Notes: generated by a model not told the origin, from the letters alone. Numbered from the stretch's first letter, positions 11,871-23,570 are shown. The stretch: 60,000 nt of DNA from Tubulanus polymorphus (GCF_964204645.1 NC_134032.1:5887175-5947174); one strand, 5' to 3'. Program-made: numbers and translations.

Positions 11871-12149
11871 TAGACAACAAGCACCGGCGAAATAACAGTT
11901 TGTGACGTCATTTAGTAAGTAAATTAAGGAGGGCTCCGAGAATTTCCAAATCGCGGGGACTATACTGGGGTTAGACCATTCAACCAAAAAGATGATTGCT
12001 CCGATAATATCCAAATCATCTCATTTTATTTTTTTCCATCGAATACCCGGTAATTAATTTTTCCTTCCGATCACATGCATCCAGAAAACCCGTTATCGCT
12101 GCTTTGCAGCTATATTTTATATTTTATTCATGTATATGATTATTTTAAG

Positions 12150-12346
12150 AGTAATAGGGGAATGTGGCTTTCATATCAAAGGTTGAGGGGCGAGAAATTT
12201 TCCAAATATGAAAATAATAATAATTTCTACGTGAATTAGGAGTGTGCGCGACTAATTCAAGTAGAAATTATTGTTATTTTCATATTTGGAAAATTTTCTG
12301 CTCGACCTCTCGACCTTTGGTATGAAAGCCACATTCCCCTATTACT
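12150..12346. mobile_element. Second palindromic MITE-like unit
   Basis: The unit runs from AGTAATAGGGGAATGTGGCT to its inverse AGCCACATTCCCCTATTACT. The arms contain GGTCGA-like pairs and GAAAATAATAATAATTTC. It folds completely, with a short centre around 12235-12255. Ends match the family at 10183, 15768 and 27759. Flanks TTTAAG and CCTAGG do not form a target duplication. Confidence 0.7.
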
Positions 12347-12349
12347 CCT

Positions 12350-14920
12350 AGGGTCTGCCCGGTTTCAGTTTGGCTCTTGAATGTTTATAATTTTAGAATT
12401 CTCCCTCCTGCTGTATGGGCCTTATTCACCGTCCGCCATGATGACGGCCAAAACAAGGCTGCCACTGCAAACAGAAAGCATATATGGCACATTGTAACGT
12501 GCCGCGCTGCACAAATGATGCGCGCTATCTAAGTGAATTCAAAACATCGTTTCATCAATTCCTCACAGAAAAATAACACAGAAAGCAATGGGTTTATGTA
12601 ATTTGGCGCGACGAAGACCAATTTTTCAAGGTAATGAAGACCAATTTTTCAAGGTAATGATATCACGGATCTAATCCATCCCAGCCCTGTAGGCTCATAA
12701 ATAGGTTACGGTTAGTCCAAGGTCTTATAAAGTTAACAAGAAGAATTGAGTGTGACGACTTCAGAGCTGTCTAACACCCGGTTAGGGAATATTGATGTAG
12801 TTGTCTTTAGGTATGTTATACGGAGAAATAAAGTGGCAAGCAGCACTAAATTTATTTAGACTTTTTAGTCTACCTTAGTTACAGTAGCAAGTAGCCAATA
12901 TGTTTTGTTGGGTTTAGGGTTGGATTTTAGTACACAAGGTGTAGGGACTGGTAGAATATATTTAACAGTTAACCCACAGGGGTAACTGGCCACGGGCGGA
13001 TTGGATTAAGGAAGTTGTATTGGTGGACTTTTGGTAAGGTTGAGGGTTAGTGAATAAAAAAAAACATGTACATGTAGTTTAAAAGTCAAGTGCCCAATAG
13101 AATATTGTATAACACATATTTTCTAAATGTGATATGTGTATAAATGATAAGTGTGTTACTAATTCTGATTTTACTAAAGCCATCACTGAGAAATAAGTCT
13201 TTAAAGTCGGCTATTTTCACCAGTTTGGCGTACACAACAGGTGCACGTTTGCTGGAAAAACCCACGATCGCTGACATCATTGTAGTCAAACACACATTTC
13301 CACCCACGTTGTACTACTGAACAATTAATAACAAACTTTTGGTGCGCTTTATGAATACCAAAGCTATGGCAAAATAATAATTCAAACTAGAAATCCAAGA
13401 TGGATGGCAACCCTGGTGGCCATACTTGAACTCAATTTTTAACTCAAGGGGTAGACATTTCACCTACCAAAATTCTAACACCTAGTATCATGAAAATGCA
13501 TCAAGAATTACAGGCCGTTTCGTGCTTGAAATTCAAGATAGCTGACCTGGCGGCCATATTAGAAAGCCGGTGACCTCCATTTACAAAAGACATGGACAGC
13601 TTACCTACCCTGATCTTCACACCAAATTTTGTAGAAATCCATCAAGAATTGCGGGCTGCATCGTGCAAACAAGAAATTCAAGATGGCCACCCCAATTTGA
13701 TCACCAATGATATTTTCTTACAATAGGGGTGGACATCTCGCCAGACCCAATCTTCAAGCTTATTTTCAAAAAGATTCATCGCAAATTAGAGGCGAATTAC
13801 AGTGTCGAAATCGATTCAATTCCAGATGGCCTGGCTCAGGCCTATGCAACAGGAAGGAGTCAATTAAGATTCCACTTTTTGAAAGACCAGCACAGTTGCC
13901 TTTTCAAATCACATGTAATTAAAAAATTCAGTGCTTCTTAGTTTGATGTCCCTGTTTTCATCGCGCACGTGGTTTATATTATTGTTTACATCAAACGTCT
14001 TCAACAGCTGATACAACCGCACCCGCCTCTGTCGATCAGCAATTGATTCATATACTAAAATGCTCACTATGAAAAAACTATGCGTTGAATCGATCCGGAA
14101 TTTTTCAGTAGAATGTCAGACACTAGGTACCTTTCTTTAAAGGTTTACTTGCTGTATGTCATTAACAATCAGTTATATAATACTTTATTCATAACTTTGA
14201 AGCGGCGCGCCGAGTGCGAACGCTCAAGCAAGGTCAGTCACGATAAAGCCAACGATAACATGAAACAGACCACGGTTTTGCCGGTCAAGAGCGTCTCTCC
14301 ACATAAATTATGTTATTGACCATTCTTGACTGTTATTGACAGTTATTGACCATTCGTTGACACTAACCTTTAATAAACTTCCTATGGATAAAATCAAGAT
14401 AATCCCACCCTAAAATTCCACTATTCAACGATCGACGCGCAGCTTAAACATGGCGCCGCCATCAATACGCTAGTCACGATGTATCTCTACACACATCAAA
14501 ATAACACTTGAATCGAAATCGAAATCTAGCAATTTGATTGGGAAAATAGCAGCACTATAGTTGGAACAAGAAAATTAATTTTAGAAAATTATTTGACGCC
14601 TGCGAAAAAAATGTATAATTTCTGGGCTAAGCTAATGTGGAATTGCAAATTTGAAATCGAAGTTTTAAGAAATTTGGGGAATGATGAGATTTGGCGATTG
14701 GGTAGATGATACAGCGGGTCTTCGACTCTAGTAGTGGTTTAAATTTTTTTATTGAAAATTCTCAATAATTGATCGCGAACTTGCGACCGACTTCATTTAC
14801 TTATGCCTCTAAGCTGGTCTGCAACTTCATTGCCTCCATGGTTGAAGAACGAGCTCTTCTGATGTCTGCTTCATCATGACTTCGAGCATATCGTGTGGCC
14901 TAGCCAGCCGGCCCGGGCCA
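12350..14920. other. Gene-poor repeat-derived stretch
   Basis: No gene is recognised. A 23-bp block (GAAGACCAATTTTTCAAGG...) is duplicated in tandem at 12614-12660. At about 13380-13740 there are three imperfect copies of a roughly 130-bp dispersed motif (AAATTCAAGATGGC..., CATCAAGAATT). Open frames at 13086-13307, 13707-13941 and 14113-14319 have no recognisable motifs. Confidence 0.5.
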
Positions 14921-15136
14921 CGGGTTTGGCTGTCACATCCTAGAGTCTTGAGTCTGGGTGGGTTGAAGTAGACATTGTCATTTAAAATAACATGCTTATG
15001 TTGTTCTGTATGAATTACCCGTGTGTCATGTATGTTGTATTAATTTATTTTTTAAAATTTGTATTTATTGAATTTGGGAATTTTATCCCGAAATTTCAAT
15101 GTAATAAGGATCAATAAAGAATTGAATTGAATTGTC
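14921..15136 (+). mobile_element. 3' end of another non-LTR retrotransposon copy
   Basis: An untranslated-like stretch ends in AATAAAGAATTGAATTGAATTG, the same tail as at 11870. No coding part is attached, so this is a 5'-truncated copy or solo tail. Confidence 0.5.
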
Positions 15137-15767
15137 ACCTAATACACATGCCATCAGAGGACGCGGAGCCGTATATGATAGCTATGCTATTATAAATTGC
15201 TAATCTCACGAAACCTGCATACTCCTAATATCAAACATATTTTCTAAAACGTTTGAATATTGAAATTATATGTTTACACATTTTCATATTGACCGCTTTT
15301 AGCCGCTGATGAAATTCACGCCGGCCCTACACACATCGTAGATAGCTTCGTCATTCCACCGGCATGCCCACGTCAGGGTCTGACTTTTATATCAGACTTC
15401 CAAATCGTGTATACATCCGCCATTTAACCGAATAATCCGATTTACTTATCATTTCTATTTATGCCTGCCCCTTCTGATATAATCATACATCCTTTACTAT
15501 TACAATACGTCTTCTAATGATATTCAATGCAATATAACATTTCGACGTTCAAATATAGGTCATTATATAATCACAGAAAGCCATTCTACATCTATGTCAA
15601 TAATATTTTGCCAGATAGCTTGTTTGTGTACACATAGACCTGTGACGTTTTGCACATCGATTTACGGCTGTCGTTTGTAAAATGACGCTGCATGGTTAAC
15701 ATTGTTTAGGTTTCATAATGGTAACGTTTTATAAGGCGTCAAAAAAGTTGATAAACCACCTCCTACT

Positions 15768-16062
15768 AGTAATAGGGGTTTAGTTGTTCTATACCAAAGG
15801 TCGATCGGTCGAGCTCATTAAAAAATGAAAAACATGAAAATAATAACAATTTCTACTTGAATTAGTCGCGAAACTCATAAAAGATGAAAAATAATTCTCA
15901 CACGCCCGAATTTATTTTTCATTTTTACTCGCTAGAAAAAAGTGTGAGTAAAGTGTGAGTGAAATAATTCATAAATCATTGAATATTTATATTTATATTC
16001 GTTGGATTCATTTTAATAAAAGTTTTTTTATTAAAATGAAGACAGAAGAAGAAGAACCCAAC
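15768..16062 (+). repeat. Left terminal inverted repeat of the 5.86 kb element
   Basis: About 295 bp, matched by 21329-21622 with few differences. It includes two GTGTGAG blocks and extends through the start codon at 16036 and the first nine codons of the gene there. The right copy therefore carries an orphan start of the same gene pointing inward. Confidence 0.9.
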
Positions 16063-16656
16063 TTTAAAATCGAAATAAAAGAAACCAATAAATCATTTTC
16101 ACAGTTTAACATTAAAAATTATATTTCAGCAACAAATTTAGTGTCCGCAAGGTATTATAAAATTAATAACATAACTATGATTAATCAAATATTATCAAAT
16201 GAAACATATTTAATTACTGAACTAGTAGATACTTTTGATAATGGAATAAAAAATCCTAAAATATTCAATACAGTTTTAAATTTTAAAGGAACTTTAGATG
16301 AAAACATAATTAATATTCTTGAAACTCCTTTCAATGAAAGAAATGATGATATAATACTTTCAAAAGATTATAATGATTTGATTAACTTAAGAATTGAAAA
16401 AAGACAATTATATTATTTCAATTTTGATAATAAACAAATTATCTATAATGAAAATTCATCAAATATTGGAATTCAATGTGAATTAGATAATGAAAAATCA
16501 TTTAAAGATATTGCAGTTCAATGTAATTTAGATGATGAATTTAGAAAATTCAATCCTAATGAAAAAATGCATTGTTATTGCGGAGGTAAATATTTAAAAT
16601 CACATAAATCAAAGCATTATGAAACAATTAAACATAAAAACTGGCGTAAAGAGTAA
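16036..16656 (+). CDS. Satellite-element protein with C-terminal zinc-finger-like tail
   Basis: This is a 206-residue protein if started at 16036, the position that matches its paralogue; an in-frame start at 15955 would add 27 residues encoded in the terminal repeat. It opens with an acidic MKTEEEEPNFK. Near residue 150 it has two related segments (IGIQCELDNE, IAVQCNLDDE). It ends in CYCGGKYLKSHKSKHYETIKH, a compact Cys2-His2-like pattern seen in small proteins of Polintons and large DNA viruses. It is well conserved relative to the copy at 10630, while the surrounding DNA has diverged. It could bind DNA or RNA, but I assign no function. Confidence 0.7.
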   Translation: MKTEEEEPNFKIEIKETNKSFSQFNIKNYISATNLVSARYYKINNITMINQILSNETYLITELVDTFDNGIKNPKIFNTVLNFKGTLDENIINILETPFNERNDDIILSKDYNDLINLRIEKRQLYYFNFDNKQIIYNENSSNIGIQCELDNEKSFKDIAVQCNLDDEFRKFNPNEKMHCYCGGKYLKSHKSKHYETIKHKNWRKE

Positions 16657-16719
16657 CAATTCTACATTATAATTATTGAATTGAGTTAAATGATTTAAAT
16701 ATCTAATAGACTGTTAAAA

Positions 16720-16979
16720 AGATTAATTGTTTGACAGTTGAAGTGATAAATTGTTCGACTGTTGAAATGATAAGACAGTTGAAATGATAAATTGTTTGAC
16801 AGTTGAAATGATAAATTGTTTGACAGTTGAAATGATAAATTGTTTGACAGTTGAAATGATGAATTGTTTGACAGTTGAAATGATAAATTGTTTGACAGTT
16901 GAAATGATAAATTGTTTGACAGTTGAACTGATAAATTGTTTGGCAGTTGAAATGATAAGACAGCTGAAATGATAAATTG
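16720..16979. repeat. 24-bp minisatellite (array 2a)
   Basis: About 10 units of the 24-bp repeat, starting about 65 bp after the stop codon of the preceding gene. The array breaks off at 16979, where a 2.94 kb element is inserted, and resumes at 19919. Reading frames of MINCLTVE (plus) and NNLSFQLS (minus) are by-products of the repeat. Confidence 0.95.
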
Positions 16980-19918
16980 AAAGGCTGAATCCAAGAACAT
17001 GTCTATCGCAATTTTGAGCCCAAACGTCTTCTTTTACTTAGTAGCCACTTGAGAACAATAAGCAATTAACGATATCAGCTACTTTTCCAGTAGTATACCT
17101 TTCAAAACAGTCACTCTGAGGTTGCATTCCTTTCAATTCGGTTGGTTTTCTATAGTGGCTGTTTCGAAGAGTCTACTATTGAAAAGTGACCATTTTAAAA
17201 CATCTGGTTTCGATAGTGCACACTAGCAGTAGAGGTGACTGTAAAACCACCCGTCTGTCAACAGTGACTTTGTGATAGTAACTCTTACCATAACAGCTAC
17301 TCTTAAAACACATCGTTTCTAAAAGTCAACTATTGAAAAGTGACCATTTTGAGATGGCATGGTAATTTCCTGTTCAAAATAGCAGCATCTGTTTTAATTA
17401 AGATTTGCAGTGATACGTGACAGGGTCAAAGGTACTGTTAAACCCTATCTGCTTTCTATACAGAACTCTGTATGCTTTGAATACAGTTCTGTGAATAGAA
17501 AATCAAAGTTTTTGAGTTGCTGAGAATCCCCTAAATTATATCATCATGGATTAAATCCATTAATACGAAAATATAGTGCCAGTCCTAGAATTTTTAGAAT
17601 TTTAAGATTTGCGATTATAAAACATTCTGGTGCGTTCATAAATCTTTGATTTTGTAGAAAAGAAAGACAAAAAATAGATTTGTCTTTTAGGCTTAATTTG
17701 TTTTTAAGGGTATATGAGAGAGAAATATACAAATAAAATTATATGTTGAGAAAATGAATTACGAAAAAAATGTATCTAAAATACTTAGAATTCACCTTGA
17801 ATTTATTGTTTATTTCGATACAAATGATTTTTAAGTAATCCATGTGATGTTCACTTTGTCACGCGGTTCTCTGCTTGTTCGTTCTTGAATATCGTTGTAT
17901 CGTTTGTTAGAAGTGATACCCTAATCAAAATCTTATTTCGTAGTTATATAGTTTGGTTGAAATGAAATTACCAAGTATAATGAAAGATCAAAGGATTAGC
18001 GTATAAGAGTTGAGTGTTGAGATGTTCACGTAATTTTGAAATCAGCAATTTCATTTGATAGAGAAAACTTCGTTTGGCTTAAGAAGTGAAAGAAATGTGA
18101 TTTCTGTAAACTGTAATTTCAGTTTCACATACTTTCCTACTTTGTTGAGTAAATTGTTTATATAGGTTATCAAAAACTCAGCAGCAGCTATCGGTCAGCA
18201 GGTCAATTACACTGGCTAACTAGACAGTGATTGATGAAACAATGAACTAACTGCACTAACCACCTAAAGACCACGAACCAAAAGTAATCACCTCTCTTAA
18301 TTGTAATAAACTTAGCACCGCAATATCTCTATGAGACTATATTTTATTTTCGAATCGATGAACCAATGAATCGCTGAATTATAACATAATCGTCAGTTTT
18401 CTCCAACTAAACTCTTTTTTTCTCAAATTATTGTAAACCAACGTTACCAATACTTGAATTTGGAAGCGAATGCGGGCTAGAACCAACAAGGGTACCGCTT
18501 TAAGGTGCAGATATACAGGGAATCCCTCTCATAGCGACAAACTCGGTTGTATATCCCTTCTGTGCCGAAAAGTAAATAATTTTCGATCTAAACGGCTACA
18601 GGACCCGAAGAAGTCGAATAAAATACTCTAAACCGTGTTAACTGTAGATAAATGAAGAAATTCCACAATAGAATTTTGTATCATGAAATTTATTAAAGTT
18701 GAACCACAACGTTTCGGCTGTTAACTGACAGCCATCTGACTAAAAGCCCTTCTCACTAGGAATGCCTACATTCCACCTGCTGATGGCTGTTAGTCAACAG
18801 TCGAAACGTTGCGGTTTCACCATAACAAATTTTATCATATTTAAAATTCTATTGCGGGATTTCTTCATTCATGACCCCAGGGACGATCACCAAAGGCTGT
18901 TACCGTAATCCAAATGATATCTTGAATACCATACAAAGTTTCTTCTATTAAATTCGATGAAATATGGGCTCTCTTAGAATTTTTAAAATCCACATGGATA
19001 AAGCATATTTTGTTTTAAAAAAATCAATGATTTTGCGAAATTAGGATTCATGGAAATTCGGACACTCCGAAATGCACATCTTAATTTAAGATGCAAAGAC
19101 AACCATGCCCCCGTTGAAAATAAACCACCATTTCAATAATGAGAGGTTAGCCTGAATTCATGATTGTGCTTTTAATCTACGAATTTAAATCAAAAATAAA
19201 TGCAGACCTATGCTTGAAAAAAGCTGCATTTGTTCAAATTGAATTCATGAAAAGAAGGAAATTTCGATTTATCTTAAAACTACATAACTATTGACAATTT
19301 GTAAACAAATTTAATTCCAATCTCGACTTTTATTGGTTAGAGTTGGGAATCGCTCATTACATTTCACATCCTCAAAGAGTATCTACAATATCTTCGGATC
19401 TTAACTGAGTCACTCTTAATGAAACTATACCCCAAACTATAGAGTGAGTAGAGTTTTCCGTATGTTTATATTGTCACGTATCACTGCAAATTTGAAGCAT
19501 ATGTTGCTACCGTGTATTTATAACAGGGAATCTGGCAAGCGATCTCAAAATGGTCACTTTTCAATGGTTGACTTTTAGAAACGATGTGTTTTGAGAGTAG
19601 CTGCTATGGTAGGAGTTACTATCACAAAGTCACCGTTAACAGGCGGGTGGTTTTACAGTCACCTCTACTGCTAGTGTGCACTATCAAAACCAGATGTTTC
19701 AAAATGGTCACTTTTCAATAGTAGACTCTTCGAAACAGCCACTATAGAAAACCAACCGAATTGAAAGGAATACTATTTCAGAGTGACTGTTTTGAAATGT
19801 ATACTACTGGAAAAGTAGCTGATATCGTTAATTGCTTATTGTTCTCAAGTGGCTACTAAGTAAAAGTAGACGTTTGGGCTCAAAAGTGCGATACACATGT
19901 TCTTGGATTCAGCCTTTC
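16980..19918. mobile_element. 2.94 kb long-inverted-repeat element inserted in the minisatellite
   Basis: It begins AAAGGCTGAATCCAAGAACA and ends with the inverse. The arms match for roughly 450 bp (16980-17430 against 19480-19918). Flanks show AATTG on both sides (16975-16979 and 19919-19923), consistent with a short target duplication; the host repeat itself contains AATTG, so this is only moderate support. The interior has no recognisable coding region. A diverged copy lies at 298-2980. Long inverted repeats without a gene suggest a non-autonomous foldback or MITE-like DNA element. Confidence 0.8.
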
Positions 19919-20618
19919 AATTGTTTGACAGTTGAAATGATAAATTGTTTGACAGTTGAAATGATAAATTGCTTGGCAGTTGAAATGATAAGACAGCTGA
20001 AATGATAAATTGTTTGACAGTTGAAATGATAAATTGTTTGACAGTTGAAATGATAAATTGTTAGACAGTTGAAATGATAAATTGTTCGACTGTTGAAATG
20101 ATAAGACAGTTGAAATGATAAATTGTTGGACAGTTGAAATGATAAATTGTTTGACAGTTGAAATGATAAATTGTTTGACAGTCGAAATGATAAATTGTTT
20201 AACAGTTGAAATGATAAATTGTTCGACTGTTGAAATGATAAATTGTTCGACAGTTGAAATGATAAATTGTTTGACAGTTGAAATGATAAATTGTTTGACA
20301 GTTGAAATGATAAATTGTTTGACAGTTGAAATGATAAATTGTTCAACTGTTGAAATGATAAATTGTTTGACAGTTGAAATGATAAATTGTTTGACGGCTG
20401 AAATGAAAAATTGTTTGACAGTTGAAATGAAAAATTGTTTGACAGTTGAAATGATAAATTATTTGACAGTTGAAATGTTAAATTGTTTGACTGTTAAAAT
20501 GTTAAATTGTTCGATTGTTGAAATGTTAAATTGTTAGACTGTTGAAATTTTAAATTGTTTGACTGTTGAAATGTTAAATTGTTAGACTGTTGAAATGTTA
20601 AATTGTTTGGTTGTAAAT
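19919..20618. repeat. 24-bp minisatellite (array 2b)
   Basis: About 29 units continue the array cut at 16979. Towards the right end the units drift (GAAATGTTAAATTGTTAGACTG), a gradient typical of old array edges. It contains open frames of 140 and 145 codons that are purely repeat-derived. Confidence 0.95.
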
Positions 20619-20733
20619 TTAATTGTTATTTGATTTAATTATTTAAAAGTTTAATATTTTAAAAATCATTATAAAATATTTAATTAAAAACTAGCAAATA
20701 TTTTATAAACTGTTTAATTTCTTTCTTAAATAA

Positions 20734-20952
20734 ATGGATGGTTTCATCCAAACTGGGAAAAGTGATTTGAAACATTATTTAGTAGCAGGAGGATTAATAT
20801 TGGCTGCGCTTTTCTTTTATTATGAAAATATCAGTAAGGATTTGATTAATGAAAATATAAAATTGAGCAAGAAATTAAAGAAGTTAAATGGAAACAACCA
20901 CAGAAAGAATAACAATAAAAAAGTTAATGATTTAAATGATTTGGAGGATTAA
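20734..20952 (+). CDS. Small single-span membrane protein of the satellite element
   Basis: A 72-residue protein with one predicted membrane segment (about residues 16-30, YLVAGGLILAALFFYY). A charged tail rich in lysine and asparagine follows and could form a short coiled coil. The start lies in TTAAATAAATGG, the same start-site motif as most genes of the 13.4 kb Polinton, which supports the ATG choice and a functional link. Small one-span proteins also occur in the large element (33769, 40305). Function unknown. Confidence 0.6.
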   Translation: MDGFIQTGKSDLKHYLVAGGLILAALFFYYENISKDLINENIKLSKKLKKLNGNNHRKNNNKKVNDLNDLED

Positions 20953-21071
20953 AACAGCATCTTTTAATTTAATTTATTCTATATATTTTGACTATAAAAA
21001 TGAGTGAAAATAAGGTATTAGAAATATAACATCTAATATATAAAAATCAACAGAATATTAAATCAATTATC

Positions 21072-21305
21072 ATGATTTCAGGTTTATTTTCATTCTCAGT
21101 TTATAGTATAAAACAGTTGTTAGAATTCTATGATTGCTGTAAAATTAGATACACTGAATTAATAGAAAATATAAATTATATTTCAGATAGATTGAATAAT
21201 ATTAAATGCTGTAAAATATGCAATAAAAGATATAAAAATAAAAAGAGTTTGAGTAATCACATGTATATTCATGAACTTGATGAAAAATTATATGAATCAA
21301 AATAA
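21072..21305 (+). CDS. Small C2H2 zinc-finger protein
   Basis: A 77-residue protein. Its C-terminal half contains a classic C2H2 finger, CKICNKRYKNKKSLSNHMYIH. The N-terminal half is hydrophobic and aromatic-rich. It ends just before the right inverted repeat of the element. The finger resembles those encoded by the minus-strand gene and the polymerase N-terminus of the 13.4 kb Polinton. A role in DNA binding is likely from the motif alone. Confidence 0.65.
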   Translation: MISGLFSFSVYSIKQLLEFYDCCKIRYTELIENINYISDRLNNIKCCKICNKRYKNKKSLSNHMYIHELDEKLYESK

Positions 21306-21328
21306 GCAATCGACTGTTAAATTAGCTT

Positions 21329-21622
21329 GTTGGGTTCTTCTTCTTCTGTCTTCATTTTAATAACAAAAATTTTATTAAAATGAATCCAACGCATATAAAT
21401 ATAAATATTCAATGATTTATGAATTATTTCACTCACACTTTACTCAGACTTTTTTCTAGCGAGTAAAAATGAAAAATAAATTCGGGCGTGTGAGAATTAT
21501 TTTTCATTTTTTATGAGTTTCGCGACTAATTCAAGTAGAAATTGTTATTATTTTCATGTTTTTCATTTTTAATGAGCTCGACCGTTCGACCTTTGGTATA
21601 GAACAACTAAACCCCTATTACT
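21329..21622 (-). repeat. Right terminal inverted repeat of the 5.86 kb element
   Basis: This is the inverted copy of 15768-16062. It is followed by the target duplication CCTACT at 21623-21628. Confidence 0.9.
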
Positions 21623-21628
21623 CCTACT

Positions 21629-23330
21629 GTCTAATCATTTAAAAGCTTTGCCTTCACATGGAACTATTTCCGCCTTATCACAGGTGCACTCGTGCCGCCG
21701 TGATTCGCCCATTCAACGATACAAACTTTCTCACGGTCTTACTATCGGCATTTTCTAATAATTTAGGGAAATATTTTTAAAAAATTGCACACCCTGCATT
21801 AATAAGATTAAAATATTCATTCGTTTGACGAATCTCCCTCTGAACTCCCACTTAACTCCCCAATGAACTTAGCTTCATAAGATAGATTTTAAAACAATCC
21901 GTGTTGAAATAAGCTGTGTACGTCTGAAATAATCCAATAGTTTCCAGTCTCTAATCCCGCACCGCATGATCACCATTCGTAGCGTATTTAATCCTTTTAG
22001 AAGTTGTTTAGATTCTTAAATTCTTTCTGATGATACTGTTGATACTGTTATACATAACACAACAAACATATAATGGATAGCCAGCAGTAGAGCTGTGAAT
22101 ATAGTGAAGGAATGATGTTGTTTTATAGATTTTATATATGGCCTATGAGTACTGAGTTCACACACTTGTATGTTTGTTTGGCAACGATGATGCGTGGCTG
22201 CGGTCGAGGTGCATGCGCTATATAGGTCAATGATCCAGTTATTTTATTTTACTGATTTAAGACAAATAAGTGATGATTTTTTTCTATCAGGCTGATCCCA
22301 GGTCGTCATTTATATACTTAAGTATCATTTGGAAAGTAAATCTCAAAATGTATGAATTAGAGATGAATTAGAGGGCACTTGACCTTCATGAACAGCTTGA
22401 GAATACCGTAAAGTCTACGAGGCTCTCGTGACCGTAGCCATTTTAGTAATAGCAGGATGCTGTCATATTGTACGATGATCCCTACAAATTATGTTACTTC
22501 AATCAGGTTCGTTTTTGACTTCTCTTTTCTTTTTCATTCTGATCCACGTTGATGCTTCGAAAAACAATTTCACTTTCCAAAACGAACCAGGTAGCCGAAA
22601 AGAATGAATCAAAGATCCCTTGAAAATTGTGCAAAAGTTATCTTAAATACACTTGGCAAAATATGATATGAAATATATGTATTGTCTATTTTTGGTAAAC
22701 TGTAACATTTATACATTGACATAAACATATAAACATGTGAAAATAGATATTCCGATACAAGACAGGAATGTGTTGACCTTATTGATTTCATTCGGGTTAG
22801 TGGAATTTAGGATAAAATGTCAACATTATTGCGAGGAAATAAACGCCTGCGAAGAAATCTAAAACCAGGATTCGAAACCATGGAATGATCCCAAGTATAA
22901 CTAACGGGGCGAAGTGATGACAGCTTGAGGGTAGCTCAAATTACATCCCAATTACAATCTACATTTGAACATCTGTTTTAAAGGGTGACTTCAGTAAGTC
23001 TATTGAATATTTATATGAAATGGTTTAAAGGCAAAGGGCCAAGGTAGTAATGATGTTTATTTTTTTCAGGTGACAAATCGCACATTAAGTTTGTTCTGAT
23101 ATTTTAAGCCAGATGACTTTCAAAGAACTTTCAAGCGATTAAAAAGCTAAAACCTGGAGTTGTTCCAAGTGACCATAAACAAATGTTTATCTTCGGTCTT
23201 ATTTGACTACAAAATAATTTTTTAAGAAAGATAAAACACAATTTAAACTTCTAGAACTTTGAAGTCACGAATAAAAAAGATTTTTCAAGCAATACCCTTA
23301 CTCCAAACAACCTCTAGCTTTCAAGGTAAA
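21629..23330. other. Gene-poor stretch
   Basis: No recognisable gene, repeat family or RNA. This may be unique host intergenic or intronic sequence. Confidence 0.4.
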
Positions 23331-23337
23331 CCGCACA

Positions 23338-23553
23338 TTGCCCATGGGCAATTTATTTTCAGTATTACTGTGGACAATCTCATTTGTTGCAACTTCCAGC
23401 ACTAGTGGGCCAAGTGCAACTTCCAGCAATAGTGGGCCAATTGCGACTTCCAGCACTAGTGGGCCAAGTGCAACTTCCAGCAATAGTGGGCCAATTGCGA
23501 CTTCCAGCACTAGTGGGACAATTAAGACTTCCAGCACCAGTACTTTTCGATAA
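23338..23553 (+). repeat. 27-bp coding-compatible tandem repeat
   Basis: About six units of 27 bp (core CTTCCAGCACTAGTGGGCCA) alternate between two subtypes. In the plus frame they read nine-residue repeats such as TSGPSATSS and NSGPIATSS, preceded by a hydrophobic start (NLFSVLLWTISFV) that resembles a signal peptide. This could be an exon of a mucin-like secreted protein, but other frames are also open and no splice context is convincing. I list it as a repeat with possible coding use. Confidence 0.5.
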
Positions 23554-23570
23554 TTTCAACGGTTCCATTT

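Larger units (their letters stand above)
10510..12149 (+). mobile_element. AT-rich segment related to the 5.86 kb element, with its own inverted ends
   Basis: The segment between the two MITE-like units begins CTTAAAATATTCATATACAT and ends with the inverse of nearly the same sequence (12118-12149). It carries a close relative of the first gene of the 5.86 kb element, the upstream block GTGTGAGTGAAATAATTCATA, and the same 24-bp minisatellite. A non-LTR tail (about 11640-11870) and unrelated sequence fill the rest. Whether the whole 10183-12346 block moved as one composite or was assembled stepwise cannot be decided from this one copy. Confidence 0.55.
15768..21622. mobile_element. Complete 5.86 kb Polinton-related satellite element
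   Basis: Both ends are exact: CCTACT (15762-15767) then AGTAATAGGGGTTTAG, and CTAAACCCCTATTACT then CCTACT (21623-21628). That is a 6-bp target duplication, the size made by Maverick/Polinton integrases. Inverted repeats are about 295 bp. The element holds three small genes, a 24-bp minisatellite and a later 2.94 kb insertion, so without that insertion it was about 2.9 kb. It encodes no integrase, polymerase or capsid gene. Its ends share AGTAAT, ATACCA and the paired GGTCGA motif, at the same offset, with the 13.4 kb Polinton at 27759-41163. I infer that it is a non-autonomous partner mobilised by such an integrase. Confidence 0.9.

Noticed and set aside
20115-20537. 140-codon open frame (MINCLTVE repeats) and its 145-codon antisense partner
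   Set aside because: Both arise from a stop-free 24-bp minisatellite whose period is a multiple of three; no start context or non-repeat sequence supports a protein.
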